Shown: positions 10,705-19,463 of the stretch, in pieces
Layout: each line of letters starts with the position of its first letter
Numbering within the stretch: the stretch's first letter is position 1
NCBI RefSeq assembly: GCF_004799325.1
Contig: NZ_SSMD01000002.1
Coordinates: 248,001 to 312,000, forward strand
Reading direction: 5' to 3'
Length of the DNA: 64,000 bases
Origin: Thalassobius vesicularis
GTDB taxonomy: Bacteria > Pseudomonadota > Alphaproteobacteria > Rhodobacterales > Rhodobacteraceae
The notes under the pieces: model-generated
What the model was told of the DNA's origin: nothing
The model's database searches: none
Seen by the model: only the letters and a program-made list of their open reading frames with translations
Made by a program: the position numbers and the translations under genes

Positions 10705-11501
10705 TGCGCCGCCTGCTGTTCCGCCTGACCCTGCTGGTCGCGCTGTGCGCAGGCGTCATCGCCGCCGCCTCGCAGGCGGAACGCTGGCTGTTCTATCCGT
10801 TCGACCCCAGCCACGAGACTCCGAAACAGGCCGGCCTGCCGATGGCCGAGACCTTTCTGCCCACGCCCGACGGCGAAACCCTGGTGATCTGGACCGCCGA
10901 CGCCAAGCCGGGCAAGCCCACGATCCTGTATTTCCACGGCAACGCGGGCAATCTGGCCGACCGCACCGGCCGCTTCCAGCGCTTCCTGAAACGCGGCTAC
11001 GGCCTGATCGCCCCCGCCTATCGCGGCTCGTCGGGCAGCACCGGCACCCCGTCCGAGGCGACACTGACCGCCGACGCCCGCCTCGTCTACGACCACCTCG
11101 CCCCGCGCAACACCGTGATCTACGGCGAAAGCCTGGGCACCGCCGTCGCGATCTCGCTCACCGCTGGCCTGACAGACAAACCCCTCGGCCTCCTGCTCGA
11201 GGCCCCCTTCACCTCGATCCCCGATCTGGCACAGGTCCACTACCCGCAACTGGCCTCATACGCCGATAAGCTGGCCAACCAGTGGCCCTCGCTGACCCGC
11301 GCCGCGCAGCTCAGCCTGCCGCTCTTCATCTGGCACGGCAGCCAGGATACGCTGATCCCGCAAACCCAAGGCCGTGAAATCCTCGCCGCCGCCCCCGGCC
11401 CGCGCAAAGTCTTCCTCTCGGTCAAGGGCGCGGGCCACACCGACATCTGGCGCGCCGACAGCCTGCCCGCGCTCTGGCGCTTCCTCGACGGCCTGCTATG
11501 A
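10704..11501 (+). CDS. Membrane-anchored alpha/beta hydrolase (BEM46/ABHD13-like)
   Basis: A 265-residue serine hydrolase of unknown substrate. An N-terminal membrane segment (residues about 5-24) precedes the fold. Visible catalytic elements: HGNAGN at 78-83 for the oxyanion region, nucleophile elbow GESLG with S143, acid in WHGSQDTLIP, and histidine in GAGHTDIW near the C-terminus. The start codon shares one base with the pccR stop, so the two genes form an operon. Length and motif spacing agree with the BEM46 family. A role in lipid or acyl-ester turnover under PccR control is possible but not shown. Confidence 0.88.
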   Translation: MRRLLFRLTLLVALCAGVIAAASQAERWLFYPFDPSHETPKQAGLPMAETFLPTPDGETLVIWTADAKPGKPTILYFHGNAGNLADRTGRFQRFLKRGYGLIAPAYRGSSGSTGTPSEATLTADARLVYDHLAPRNTVIYGESLGTAVAISLTAGLTDKPLGLLLEAPFTSIPDLAQVHYPQLASYADKLANQWPSLTRAAQLSLPLFIWHGSQDTLIPQTQGREILAAAPGPRKVFLSVKGAGHTDIWRADSLPALWRFLDGLL

Positions 11502-11538
11502 AATGCGAAAGCCGCCCCAAAGGGCGGCTTTGCATTTC
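11500..11538. terminator. Bidirectional terminator between hydrolase and YdcH genes
   Basis: A near-perfect hairpin starts inside the hydrolase stop codon: GAAATGC and AAAGCCGCCC pair with GGGCGGCTTT and GCATTTC around a CAAA loop, with one bulged G. The A/T-rich lower stem provides T-runs on both strands. It ends 15 bases before the stop of the converging gene at 11554. Confidence 0.85.
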
Positions 11539-11553
11539 ACTGTCCCAATCGGA

Positions 11554-11790
11554 TCAGGCCGACAGCAGACCCCAGATCTCATCCTTCAGGGTCGCCCGAC
11601 GCTTGCGCAGATCGGTTTCAGCCAGCGCCTCCATCGGCTCCACGTTGGTTTCGGCCCGGTGCACGGCCCGGTTCACCTCGTGATACTCCTCCGCCAGCTT
11701 GGCGAAATGGGCGTTGCTCTGCTTCAGCTCGCTGATCTTCGCGGCCTGGCCGGGGAATTCATCGTGCAGTTCGTGGGGGGTGTTCGACAT
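11554..11790 (-). CDS. YdcH/DUF465 family small protein
   Basis: A 78-residue, charged, almost entirely helical protein matching the DUF465 (YdcH) family: HELHDEFPGQAAKISELKQSNAHFAKLAEEYHEVN near the N-terminus, then an ALAETDLRKRRATLKDEIWGLL helix. Such proteins form short coiled-coil hairpins; their role is unknown. GGAGGACG lies upstream of the ATG at 11790. It stands alone, convergent with the hydrolase gene. Confidence 0.9.
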   Translation of the reverse strand: MSNTPHELHDEFPGQAAKISELKQSNAHFAKLAEEYHEVNRAVHRAETNVEPMEALAETDLRKRRATLKDEIWGLLSA

Positions 11791-11879
11791 CGCGCGTCCT
11801 CCGAGTCTTGTTGTTTGCGCTCAACCCTACCGCCGCGTATCGCGCCCCACATTGACACGGATCAACCCTGCCGCCCCTT

Positions 11880-11938
11880 GCTTCTTTCTGATCGAAAATA
11901 CTCCGGGGTGAGGCCGCAGGCCGAGGGGCAGCGCCCCT
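11880..11938 (-). repeat. Dispersed 3'-end element, copy 2 (downstream of betA)
   Basis: On the minus strand, overlapping the betA stop, AGGGGC and GCCCCT form a tight hairpin (11938-11924), a second GGCC/GGCC hairpin follows (11922-11912), then CCCCGGAGTATTTTCGATC and AGAAAGAAGC ending at 11880. This is the best-preserved example of the first subtype of the element in the window. Confidence 0.8.
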
Positions 11939-13583
11939 ATCTCTGCGCCCCCTGCCAATCGGGATTCATCCACGGCTCCAGCGCCTCCGCCGCCAAGGGC
12001 TCGCGCCCCAGCAACAGGTCCGAAACCTTCTCCCCCACCATGATCGAGGGCGCGTTCAGATTGCCATTCGTAATCCGCGGGAAGATCGAGCTGTCGGCCA
12101 CCCGCAGCCCCTCGACCCCGATCACCCGCGCCTCAGGGTCCACCACCGCGCCCGGATCATCGGCCGCGCCCATCCGGCACGTTCCGCAGGGGTGATACGC
12201 ACTCTCTGCATGCTCGCGCAGGAAGCCGTCCAGTTCGTCATCGCTCTGCAACCCCGCCCCCGGCTGGATCTCATGCTTCACATAGGGCGCGAACGCCTCC
12301 TGCCCGAACAGCTCCCGCGTCAGCCGGATGCACTGCCGGAAATCGCGCCAGTCGCTCTCCTCGCTCATATAGTTGAACCGGATCACCGGCGCCGCCTTGG
12401 CATCACCCGAGCGCAGCGTCACCGACCCGCGCGAGGCACTCCGCATCGGCCCCACATGCGCCTGGAACCCGTGCCCCTCGGCCGCCGCCTTGCCATCGTA
12501 ACGCACCGCGATCGGGATGAAGTGATACTGGATATCCGGATAATCGACCCCCGCCGCCGACCGAATGAACCCGGCGCTCTCAAACTGGTTCGACGCCCCC
12601 AGACCCGTCCCCGTGAACAGCCACTGCGCCCCGATCAACGCCTTGCCCCACAGGTTCCAATACTTGTACAGCGTCACCGGCTGGGCCGAGGCCATCTGCA
12701 TGTAAATCTCCAGATGGTCCTGCAGATTCGCGCCCACACCGGGCCGATCCGCAATGACATCAATCCCATGCTCCGCCAGATGTTTGCCCGGCCCGATCCC
12801 CGACAGCATCAACAGTTTCGGAGAATTAATCGACGACGCCGCCAACACCACCTCGCGCCGCGCCCGGATCACCTCGACCTTGCCGCCGCGCTCAACCTCG
12901 ACACCGACCGCACGGCCGCCTTCGATGACCACCCGCCGCGCCAGCGCGCGCACCACATCCACGCCAAACTTCTTCCGCGCAGGCTTCAGATACGCATTCG
13001 CCGCCGACCAGCGCCGCCCGCGATACACGGTCTGCTCCATCGGGCCAAAGCCCTCCTGCTGCTGACCGTTATAGTCGTCCGTCACCGGATACCCGGCCTG
13101 CCGCCCGGCCTCGACAAAGGCATGGAACAGCGGGTTTTTCCGGGGCCCACGCGTCACATGCAGCGGCCCCTCGGTCCCGCGATAGTCGGACGCACCGCCA
13201 TGCCACGTCTCCATCCGCTTGAAATACGGCAGCACATGCCGATAGCCCCAGCCAGCCGCGCCGACCTCTTCCCAATGGTCGAAATCCCGCGCATGCCCGC
13301 GCACGAACACCATCCCGTTGATGCTGGACGACCCGCCAATCACCTTGCCGCGCGGGGTGGCCAACCGTCGCCCGCCCAGATGCGGCTCCGGCTCCGACTG
13401 AAAGCCCCAGTCATAAATCCCCATGTTCATCGGATAGGACAAGGCCGCTGGCATCTGGATGAACGGCCCCGCATCGGTGCCGCCATACTCGATCACCAGC
13501 ACCTTCGCACCAGCCTCGCCCAAACGATAAGCCATCGCGCAGCCCGCGCTGCCCGCGCCCACGATCACGAAATCCGCTTCCAT
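11937..13583 (-). CDS. betA: Choline dehydrogenase
   Basis: A 548-residue FAD-dependent GMC oxidoreductase that oxidises choline to betaine aldehyde at the inner membrane. The dinucleotide fold starts at residue 5 ([10 protein letters not shown]); [19 protein letters not shown] and the second GMC signature ([16 protein letters not shown]) are present. The catalytic pair is visible as HPCGTCRMG (H464) and NGNLNAP near residue 507. The ATG at 13583 was chosen; a GTG one codon earlier is possible. GGAG lies upstream. Last gene of the leftward betI-betB-betA operon, separated from betB by a 91-base gap holding a strong stem-loop. Confidence 0.95.
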   Translation of the reverse strand: MEADFVIVGAGSAGCAMAYRLGEAGAKVLVIEYGGTDAGPFIQMPAALSYPMNMGIYDWGFQSEPEPHLGGRRLATPRGKVIGGSSSINGMVFVRGHARDFDHWEEVGAAGWGYRHVLPYFKRMETWHGGASDYRGTEGPLHVTRGPRKNPLFHAFVEAGRQAGYPVTDDYNGQQQEGFGPMEQTVYRGRRWSAANAYLKPARKKFGVDVVRALARRVVIEGGRAVGVEVERGGKVEVIRARREVVLAASSINSPKLLMLSGIGPGKHLAEHGIDVIADRPGVGANLQDHLEIYMQMASAQPVTLYKYWNLWGKALIGAQWLFTGTGLGASNQFESAGFIRSAAGVDYPDIQYHFIPIAVRYDGKAAAEGHGFQAHVGPMRSASRGSVTLRSGDAKAAPVIRFNYMSEESDWRDFRQCIRLTRELFGQEAFAPYVKHEIQPGAGLQSDDELDGFLREHAESAYHPCGTCRMGAADDPGAVVDPEARVIGVEGLRVADSSIFPRITNGNLNAPSIMVGEKVSDLLLGREPLAAEALEPWMNPDWQGAQR

Positions 13584-13610
13584 CACGTCGCTCCGTCATA
13601 GGCCCAGCCC

Positions 13611-13661
13611 CCGCGCCTCTCGGGACGGGGGTGGGCGGGTGGGCCGGCCCGAGAGGCGCGG
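13611..13661. other. Intercistronic stem-loop between betB and betA
   Basis: Fourteen bases at 13611-13624 (starting CCGCGCCTCT) are perfectly complementary to 13648-13661, with a 23-base G-rich loop. It sits between the betB stop (13675) and the betA start (13583). No T-run follows on either strand. It may give different betB and betA mRNA levels by attenuation or by protecting the upstream 3' end. Confidence 0.55.
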
Positions 13662-13674
13662 CCCCACAGGGGGT

Positions 13675-15153
13675 TCAGAACGGCGCCTCCACTCGGCCCA
13701 TCCGCACGAAAACCGATTTTCGTTGCGAATAGTGCTCGATCGCCGCTTTCGAGTTTTCGCGCCCCACGCCCGAGGCCTTCACGCCCCCGAACGGCACCTC
13801 CACAGGCGCGTCATTATAAGAGTTGATGAAGCAGGTCCCGGCCCGGAACCCCGCCACCATCCGATGCGCCCGCGCCAGATCGCGCGTGAACACGCCCGCC
13901 GCCAGCCCGTATTCCGTGTCATTCGCGCGGGCCAACACCTCGGCCTCATCGTCGAAATCCAGCACGCACATCACGGGGCCGAAAATCTCTTCGCGGGCGA
14001 TGATCATGTCATCCGAGACATCCGCAAACACCGTCGGCTCGATGAAAAACCCATTACCCGCCAAACGCTTGCCGCCCGCCACCAGCCGCGCGCCTTCCTC
14101 GACGCCCTTGGCGATGTATCGCTCGACAATCCCCAACTGCCCCTCGGACACCATCGGCCCAAAGCTCGTCGCCTCGTCCAGCGGGTCGCCGATCTGGGCA
14201 CCCTCCAGCCGCTCGGCCAGACGCGCCAGAAACGCCTCTTTAATGCCCTTCTGCACGAACACCCGCGTGCCGTTCGAGCACACCTGCCCCGAGGAATAGA
14301 AATTCCCCAGAATCGCCCCGCCCACGGCATCGTCCAGATCCGCGTCGTCGAAAATCACCAGCGGGGATTTCCCGCCCAGCTCCATCGTGACGTGCTTCAT
14401 GCCCTCGGCCGCCGCCGCATAAACCTTGCGCCCCGTCGGCACCGATCCGGTCAGCGAGACCTTATCCACCCGCGCGTCCGTCACCAGCGACTTGCCAACC
14501 TCGCCCGCGCCCTGAATCACGTTATAAAGACCCGCCGGCAGGCCGGCCTCATGCAGGATCTCGGCGATTTTCAGCGCACAGAGCGGGGTGGTTTCAGACG
14601 GTTTGAACACCATCGCATTGCCACAGGCCAGCGCAGGCGCGGCCTTCCAGCAGGCGATCTGGGTCGGGTAGTTCCACGCCCCGATGCCCACGCAAACGCC
14701 CAACGCCTCTCGCACCGTGTAGGCCCAGTTGCCGTTGCCCAGCGGGATATGCTCGCCCGTCAGGGTCGCGGCCATGCCACCGAAATATTCCAGCGCATCC
14801 GCGCCAGAGGAGGCATCGGCCACCAGCGTTTCCTGCAGCGGTTTGCCGGTGTCATAGGTTTCCAGAATCGACAGATCGTGATTGCGCTCGCGGATCATAT
14901 CAGCGGCCCGGCGCAGGATGCGCCCGCGCTCGGCTCCGCTTGTCGCGGCCCAAGCGGCCTGAGCAGCGCGCGCCGCAGTCAGGGCCTGTTCGACGATCGC
15001 CGGGGTGGCCATGTGCAGGGTCGCGATTTGCTCGCCCGTGGCCGGGTAGATCACCGGCAGCGGCGTTCCGGCGGTGTCTTCGACATAGCGGCCGTTGATG
15101 AAATGGCTGGAGGTGGGTTGGGTCGGATAGGGCATTTTATCGAGTATTTTCAT
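13675..15153 (-). CDS. betB: Betaine aldehyde dehydrogenase
   Basis: A 492-residue NAD(P)-dependent aldehyde dehydrogenase that turns betaine aldehyde into glycine betaine. Seen: coenzyme region [14 protein letters not shown] and [11 protein letters not shown], the glutamate motif [16 protein letters not shown], and the catalytic cysteine in [13 protein letters not shown] (about residue 293). The ATG at 15153 shares one base with the betI stop (TGATG), so I chose it by coupling; ATG at 15135 ([17 protein letters not shown]) is an alternative. The junction itself is made of a copy of the dispersed intergenic element, an unusual origin for a start codon. Confidence 0.93.
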   Translation of the reverse strand: MKILDKMPYPTQPTSSHFINGRYVEDTAGTPLPVIYPATGEQIATLHMATPAIVEQALTAARAAQAAWAATSGAERGRILRRAADMIRERNHDLSILETYDTGKPLQETLVADASSGADALEYFGGMAATLTGEHIPLGNGNWAYTVREALGVCVGIGAWNYPTQIACWKAAPALACGNAMVFKPSETTPLCALKIAEILHEAGLPAGLYNVIQGAGEVGKSLVTDARVDKVSLTGSVPTGRKVYAAAAEGMKHVTMELGGKSPLVIFDDADLDDAVGGAILGNFYSSGQVCSNGTRVFVQKGIKEAFLARLAERLEGAQIGDPLDEATSFGPMVSEGQLGIVERYIAKGVEEGARLVAGGKRLAGNGFFIEPTVFADVSDDMIIAREEIFGPVMCVLDFDDEAEVLARANDTEYGLAAGVFTRDLARAHRMVAGFRAGTCFINSYNDAPVEVPFGGVKASGVGRENSKAAIEHYSQRKSVFVRMGRVEAPF

Positions 15154-15164
15154 CAGAAAGAAGC
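15141..15164 (+). repeat. Dispersed element core embedded at the betI-betB junction (copy 3)
   Basis: These 24 bases match the element core near the betA 3' end (GAGTATTTT then ATCAGAAAGAAGC) with a single-base deletion. No hairpin is present. In the operon direction they encode the last betI codons (Ala-Ser-Phe-stop) and the TGATG overlap with the upstream betB start. Confidence 0.65.
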
Positions 15165-15746
15165 AGAAAGGGCAGTGTTGGATGGCTTTGGCAGGCAACC
15201 CAAGGCCAGATGGATCGCCGCCTCGGCGTCCTGTTCGCCCTGCCCCAGGGATTGGCGCAGATAGGCGCCGTCGATCAACGCGGCCAGACGTTCGGCCATG
15301 TCGGGGGCTTGCGCGCCGTAGGCGGGGCGCAGGGCGTGGCGCAGGTTCGCGCGCAGGCGTTTCTGGTAGATGATCAGCAGGCGGCGCGCCTCGTCCGAGC
15401 TTTGCGCCAGCACGTAGAAGTTCAGCCAGGCGGCCACGACCTCGCGCCGGAAATTGGTATGACTGAAGGAGGAACGCACGATCGCCTCGACCCGCTCGGA
15501 CGGGCTGCGCGCCATCAGCAGGGCGCCGCGCACTTCGCCGCCATAGACCGACAAGGTGTGCCGCATCGCCGCCAGAAAAATCTGTTCCTTGCCGCCGAAG
15601 TAATGATGCGCCAGCGCGCTGGACATGCCCGCGCGTTTCGCGATCTGGCTGACGGTGACGTCCAGAGACCCCGCTTTGCCGATCTCGTCGATTGTCGCTT
15701 TTATCAGCGAGGCCCGGCGTATAGGCTCCATTCCCAGCTTCGGCAT
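15153..15746 (-). CDS. betI: TetR-family choline-responsive repressor BetI
   Basis: A 197-residue TetR-type repressor controlling choline uptake and oxidation. The N-terminal helix-turn-helix covers residues about 9-55: [19 protein letters not shown], then [28 protein letters not shown], closely matching BetI. The C-terminal ligand domain includes [17 protein letters not shown]. Start at 15746 with AAGGAG seven bases upstream. First gene of betIBA and divergent from choX; a 20-bp palindrome between them is the likely operator. The last four residues and the stop are encoded by the embedded repeat core, so the C-terminus may have been altered. Confidence 0.94.
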   Translation of the reverse strand: MPKLGMEPIRRASLIKATIDEIGKAGSLDVTVSQIAKRAGMSSALAHHYFGGKEQIFLAAMRHTLSVYGGEVRGALLMARSPSERVEAIVRSSFSHTNFRREVVAAWLNFYVLAQSSDEARRLLIIYQKRLRANLRHALRPAYGAQAPDMAERLAALIDGAYLRQSLGQGEQDAEAAIHLALGCLPKPSNTALSASF

Positions 15747-15780
15747 GACAAACTCCTTGCCTTGTTAAGCTAGATGACTT

Positions 15781-15800
15781 TTAATTGACTCGTCAATCAA
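15781..15800. promoter_or_regulatory. Putative BetI operator between betI and choX
   Basis: The 20 bases form an imperfect palindrome with core ATTGAC-TC-GTCAAT and outer TT/AA pairs; 9 of 10 positions per arm are symmetric apart from the centre. It lies 35 bases before the betI start and 20 bases before the choX start, where one repressor dimer pair could control both directions. It resembles the ATTGA...TCAAT character of known BetI sites. Confidence 0.65.
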
Positions 15801-15819
15801 GAAAAACCGGGAGGTCCCA

Positions 15820-16743
15820 ATGACCATGAAAACTACTCTGTCCGCTCTGGCCCTGCTGGCCGCCGCGCCGGCTTTTGCCGATTGCGGCAAGGTCACCTTC
15901 TCGGATGTGGGCTGGACCGACATCACTGCCACCACCGCCGCGACCACCGTCGTGCTGCAGGCGCTGGGCTATGACACCGACATCAAGGTCCTGTCCGTGC
16001 CCGTGACCTATACCTCGCTGGCCGGTGGCGACGTCGACATCTTCTTGGGCAACTGGATGCCCACGATGGAGGCCGACATTGCCCCCTACCGCGACGCCAA
16101 GACCGTCGACACCGTCAAGGCTAACCTCTACGGCGCGAAATATACCCTCGCCGTGAACAAGGCCGCCGCCGATCTGGGGATCAAGGATTTCGCCGACATC
16201 GCCGCCCACAAGGACGCGCTCGAAGGCAAGATCTACGGCATCGAGCCGGGCAATGACGGCAACCGCCTGATCATGGACATGATCAAGGACAACGCCTTTG
16301 GCCTGACCGGGTTCGAGGTCGTGGAAAGCTCGGAACAGGGGATGCTGGCACAGGTCGCCCGTGCGGATCGCAAGGGCGAGCCGGTGATCTTCCTCGGCTG
16401 GGAACCCCACCCGATGAACGCCAACTTCCAGATGTCCTACCTGACCGGCGGCGACGACTGGTTCGGCCCGGATCTGGGCGGCGCCACCGTCTACACCAAC
16501 ACCCGCGCGGGCTATGTCACCGAATGCGCCAATGTCGGCAAGCTGCTGACCAACCTCGAGTTCTCGCTGGCGATGGAGAACGAGATCATGGGCGCGATCC
16601 TGAACGACGGCACCGATCCCGACAAGGCAGCCGCCGCTTGGCTGAAAGCCAACCCCGACGCGCTGGGTCCCTGGCTGGACGGCGTGACCACGATGGATGG
16701 CGGCGACGCCATGGCCGCCGTGAAATCGGCGCTCGGCCTGTAA
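15820..16743 (+). CDS. choX: Choline ABC transporter substrate-binding protein
   Basis: A 307-residue periplasmic choline-binding protein of the OpuAC/ChoX type. Signal peptide at residues 1-20 (TLSALALLAAAPAFADC). Tryptophans that form the aromatic cage in ChoX are visible in VGWTDITATTA, LGNWMPTME and FLGWEPHPMN, with an aspartate-rich GGDVDIF before the second. GGGAGG lies five bases upstream of the ATG at 15820; a second ATG at 15826 is possible. Followed by a strong stem-loop, as often seen where the binding protein must be made in excess over the permease parts. Likely derepressed by choline through BetI. Confidence 0.95.
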   Translation: MTMKTTLSALALLAAAPAFADCGKVTFSDVGWTDITATTAATTVVLQALGYDTDIKVLSVPVTYTSLAGGDVDIFLGNWMPTMEADIAPYRDAKTVDTVKANLYGAKYTLAVNKAAADLGIKDFADIAAHKDALEGKIYGIEPGNDGNRLIMDMIKDNAFGLTGFEVVESSEQGMLAQVARADRKGEPVIFLGWEPHPMNANFQMSYLTGGDDWFGPDLGGATVYTNTRAGYVTECANVGKLLTNLEFSLAMENEIMGAILNDGTDPDKAAAAWLKANPDALGPWLDGVTTMDGGDAMAAVKSALGL

Positions 16744-16767
16744 GACTGGGTCGGCCTCCACACGCTC

Positions 16768-16830
16768 CCTCCCCCCGGCCACGGGGGGAGGACAGGCGGG
16801 GGGCCGAGGCATCGTGACAGGGCGCAGCCC
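16768..16830 (+). other. Stem-loops between choX and the LysE-type gene
   Basis: CCTCCCCCC (16768-16776) pairs with GGGGGGAGG (16783-16791) around a six-base loop, and CAGGGC/GCCCTG form a second small hairpin at 16817-16831. No T-run follows. Position directly after the binding-protein gene suggests mRNA 3'-end protection or partial termination. Confidence 0.5.
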
Positions 16831-16853
16831 TGACCTTTAGGGAACGCCCCGCC

Positions 16854-17474
16854 ATGACGCTGACCTCGCTCATGCTTTTCGTGCCGGCCTGTTTTGCGCT
16901 GAATGCGGCGCCCGGGCCGAACAACCTGCTGTCCTTCTCGAACGCCTCACGGTTGGGCTTTACGCGCGCCGTTGCGGGCAGCGTCGGCCGCCTGCCCGCC
17001 TTTGCCGCGATGATCGCGCTGGTCGGCTTGGGCATGGGGATGCTGCTGGCCGCGTCCGAGGCCGCCTTCACCGTCGTCGCATATGCCGGTGCCGCCTATC
17101 TGGCCTATGTCGGCTGGAAGCTCTGGCGCACCCCTGCGCCTGACGCAGCCGCCCCCGTCGCGCCGCGTGATGCGCGTTTGCGGGCGCTGGCCCGGCAGGA
17201 TTTCCTGATCGCCATCGGCAATCCCAAGGCGATCGCGATCTTCACGGCCTTCCTGCCGCAATTCGTCGATTTCAACGCGCCCGTCGCCGGGCAATTCGTC
17301 GAACTCGGCCTGTGGTTCCTCGCGCTCGAGCTGTTGGCCGCCGCGCTCTATTCGGGGTTGGGTTGGGCGATGTCCTCCGTGTTGACGCCGCTGCGGCTGC
17401 ACCTGCTGAACCGCGGCGTCGGCGGGTTCCTGATCGCCTCGGGCCTGGCATTGGTGCTGTCGCCACGCGGCTGA
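16854..17474 (+). CDS. LysE/RhtB family exporter
   Basis: A 206-residue membrane protein with about six helices and the family signature NAAPGPNNLLSFSNASRLGF near residue 18, then GIGNPKAIAIFTAFLPQF in the second half. LysE/RhtB proteins export amino acids and related small molecules. It sits between choX and choW, separated from each by about 100 bases, which is not the usual order of a choline ABC operon. It might export a betaine or amino acid under the same regulation, but the substrate cannot be read from the sequence. Confidence 0.88.
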   Translation: MTLTSLMLFVPACFALNAAPGPNNLLSFSNASRLGFTRAVAGSVGRLPAFAAMIALVGLGMGMLLAASEAAFTVVAYAGAAYLAYVGWKLWRTPAPDAAAPVAPRDARLRALARQDFLIAIGNPKAIAIFTAFLPQFVDFNAPVAGQFVELGLWFLALELLAAALYSGLGWAMSSVLTPLRLHLLNRGVGGFLIASGLALVLSPRG

Positions 17475-17479
17475 ACGTG

Positions 17480-17507
17480 GCTCCGGAAACGACGTACGTT
17501 TTTCGGA
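17480..17507 (+). other. Stem-loop upstream of choW
   Basis: CTCCG and AAACG pair with CGTTT and CGGAG with small internal bulges, just after the LysE stop at 17474. It may mark the 3' end of the LysE message or a processing site before choW. Confidence 0.35.
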
Positions 17508-17577
17508 GAGAATCTTACAATCCGGGCGGTTACGCGTCCGTTAACGCCCCGCGCTGCGGGTGAACAGAGACGGAAAA

Positions 17578-18414
17578 ATGGACTGGATCACAGAGACAAA
17601 AATCCCCGTCGGCAAGCTTGCCGCAAAGATCTTCGACTGGTTCCAACTGCATGGGGCTTTGTTCTTCGACAACCTCTCTGACGCGTTGGAGAACCTGATC
17701 GAGGCGATCCTCTGGGTGCTTCAGACACCCCATCCACTTGTAATCATTGCGATATTCGCGGGCCTGACCTGGCTGCTGCAGCGCAACTGGAAACCGGCGG
17801 CGACCGTGGCGGTCGGGTTTCTGTTCATCCTCAACCAGGATTATTGGGAGGAAACGACCGAGTCGCTGACCCTCGTGCTCTCCTCTTGCGTGGTGTGCAT
17901 GGGTCTGGGCGTCCCCATCGGCATCGCCACCGCCCACCGCCCCAAACTCTACCAAGCCATGCGTCCCGTGCTGGACCTGATGCAAACCTTGCCGACTTTC
18001 GTCTATCTTATTCCAGCCATTGTGTTTTTTGGCATCGGCATGGTGCCCGGCCTGATCGCTACGGTGATCTTCGTGCTGCCCGCACCGATCCGTTTGACCC
18101 ATCTGGGCGTGACCTCGACCCCGAAATCTTTGCTCGAAGCGGCGCAGGCGTTTGGCGCGACGCCGCACCAAACCCTGATGAAAGTCGAACTGCCCTACGC
18201 CCTGCCCCAGATCATGACCGGCCTGAACCAGACGATCATGCTGTCGCTGTCGATGGTGGTCATTGCGGCCCTCGTCGGCGCCGATGGTTTGGGCGTGCCG
18301 GTGGTGCGCGCACTGAACCAGGTGAACACCGCGCTTGGCTTTGAATCCGGCTTCGTGATCGTGGTGCTGGCCATCCTTCTCGACCGTATGCTGCGTGTGG
18401 AGCGTGACAAATGA
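17578..18414 (+). CDS. choW: Choline ABC transporter permease
   Basis: A 278-residue inner-membrane permease of the ProW/ChoW type with about six to seven helices. The EAA loop that docks to the ATPase is visible as STPKSLLEAAQAFGATPHQTLMKVELPYALPQI around residues 180-213. The N-terminus (TETKIPVGKLAAKIFDWFQLHGALFF) resembles ProW-like proteins. The ATG at 17578 was chosen over GTG at 17560 because GAGACGGAAAA precedes it. The stop overlaps choV by four bases (ATGA). Confidence 0.94.
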   Translation: MDWITETKIPVGKLAAKIFDWFQLHGALFFDNLSDALENLIEAILWVLQTPHPLVIIAIFAGLTWLLQRNWKPAATVAVGFLFILNQDYWEETTESLTLVLSSCVVCMGLGVPIGIATAHRPKLYQAMRPVLDLMQTLPTFVYLIPAIVFFGIGMVPGLIATVIFVLPAPIRLTHLGVTSTPKSLLEAAQAFGATPHQTLMKVELPYALPQIMTGLNQTIMLSLSMVVIAALVGADGLGVPVVRALNQVNTALGFESGFVIVVLAILLDRMLRVERDK

Positions 18415-19463
18415 CTCATGTAACCTCTTCCTCTCAAACCGCTGGAATCGCAGTGAAATTCGACAATGTGTCGATCGTTTTCGGCGACCATCCCGACCAG
18501 GCGCTGCCCCTGATGGACCAGGGTCAGACCCGGGCGCAGGTACAGTCGGAAACCGGTCAGGTGCTGGGCGTCCACAACTGCTCACTCGAGGTGAAAGAGG
18601 GTGAAATCCTCGTGCTGATGGGCCTGTCGGGCTCGGGCAAATCGACCCTTCTGCGCGCGGTCAACGGCCTCAACCCGGTGGTGCGCGGGGCGACCTGGGT
18701 GTGCGACGGGAACGCGCTGGTCAACGTCTCGGACGCGGACAAGGCCACCCTGCGGCGCATCCGGATGCACCGCGTTGCGATGGTATTCCAACAATTCGGC
18801 CTGCTGCCCTGGCGTTCCGTCCGCGAAAACGTCGGCCTGGGCCTGGAACTGGCCGGCATGGCCAAGGCCGAGCGCAACGACCGCGTCAACGCCCAACTAG
18901 AGCTGGTCGGCCTGGCCAACTGGGCCGATCGCCGCGTCGGAGAGCTGTCGGGCGGCATGCAACAACGCGTCGGCCTGGCCCGCGCCTTTGCAACCGAGGC
19001 TCCGATCCTGCTGATGGACGAACCGTTCTCGGCGCTCGACCCGCTGATCCGCGCGCACCTTCAAGACGAATTGCTAGAGCTGCAAAAGTCCCTCAAACGC
19101 ACCATCATCTTCGTCAGCCACGACCTGGACGAAGCCTTTAAGATCGGCAATCGCATCGCCATCATGGAGGGAGGCCGGATCGTCCAATGCGGCACCCCGC
19201 AAGAGATCTTTACCGCGCCGGCAACCGACTATGTGGCTGATTTCGTTGCACATATGAACCCGCTTGGGGTTCTCTGCGCACGGGATGTGATGCAACAGGG
19301 CACGGCAGAGGCGACGGTCAACGTGGCCCCGGATGCGCCCGTCAGGGACGTGATGAAGGCCTCGGCCGGTGGGCTGGTCAACGTGGTCGACGGCGACACG
19401 GTGCTGGGCCACATCACCCCGGAATCGATCATGGAGAAACTGCTGGACCCGCGCGGCGCGTGA
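18411..19463 (+). CDS. choV: Choline ABC transporter ATP-binding protein
   Basis: A 350-residue ABC ATPase of the ProV type. Walker A GLSGSGKST at about residues 75-83, Q-loop VFQQFGLLPW, signature LSGGMQQRVGLARA, Walker B ILLMDEPFSALDP and switch histidine FVSHDLDEA are all intact. A C-terminal extension of about 80 residues after the nucleotide domain resembles a degenerate CBS-like region (ARDVMQQG, DAPVRDVMKASAGGLVNVVDGD), which in ProV relatives senses ionic strength. Translationally coupled to choW. Ends flush against the stop of the converging EamA gene with no space between. Confidence 0.95.
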   Translation: MTHVTSSSQTAGIAVKFDNVSIVFGDHPDQALPLMDQGQTRAQVQSETGQVLGVHNCSLEVKEGEILVLMGLSGSGKSTLLRAVNGLNPVVRGATWVCDGNALVNVSDADKATLRRIRMHRVAMVFQQFGLLPWRSVRENVGLGLELAGMAKAERNDRVNAQLELVGLANWADRRVGELSGGMQQRVGLARAFATEAPILLMDEPFSALDPLIRAHLQDELLELQKSLKRTIIFVSHDLDEAFKIGNRIAIMEGGRIVQCGTPQEIFTAPATDYVADFVAHMNPLGVLCARDVMQQGTAEATVNVAPDAPVRDVMKASAGGLVNVVDGDTVLGHITPESIMEKLLDPRGA

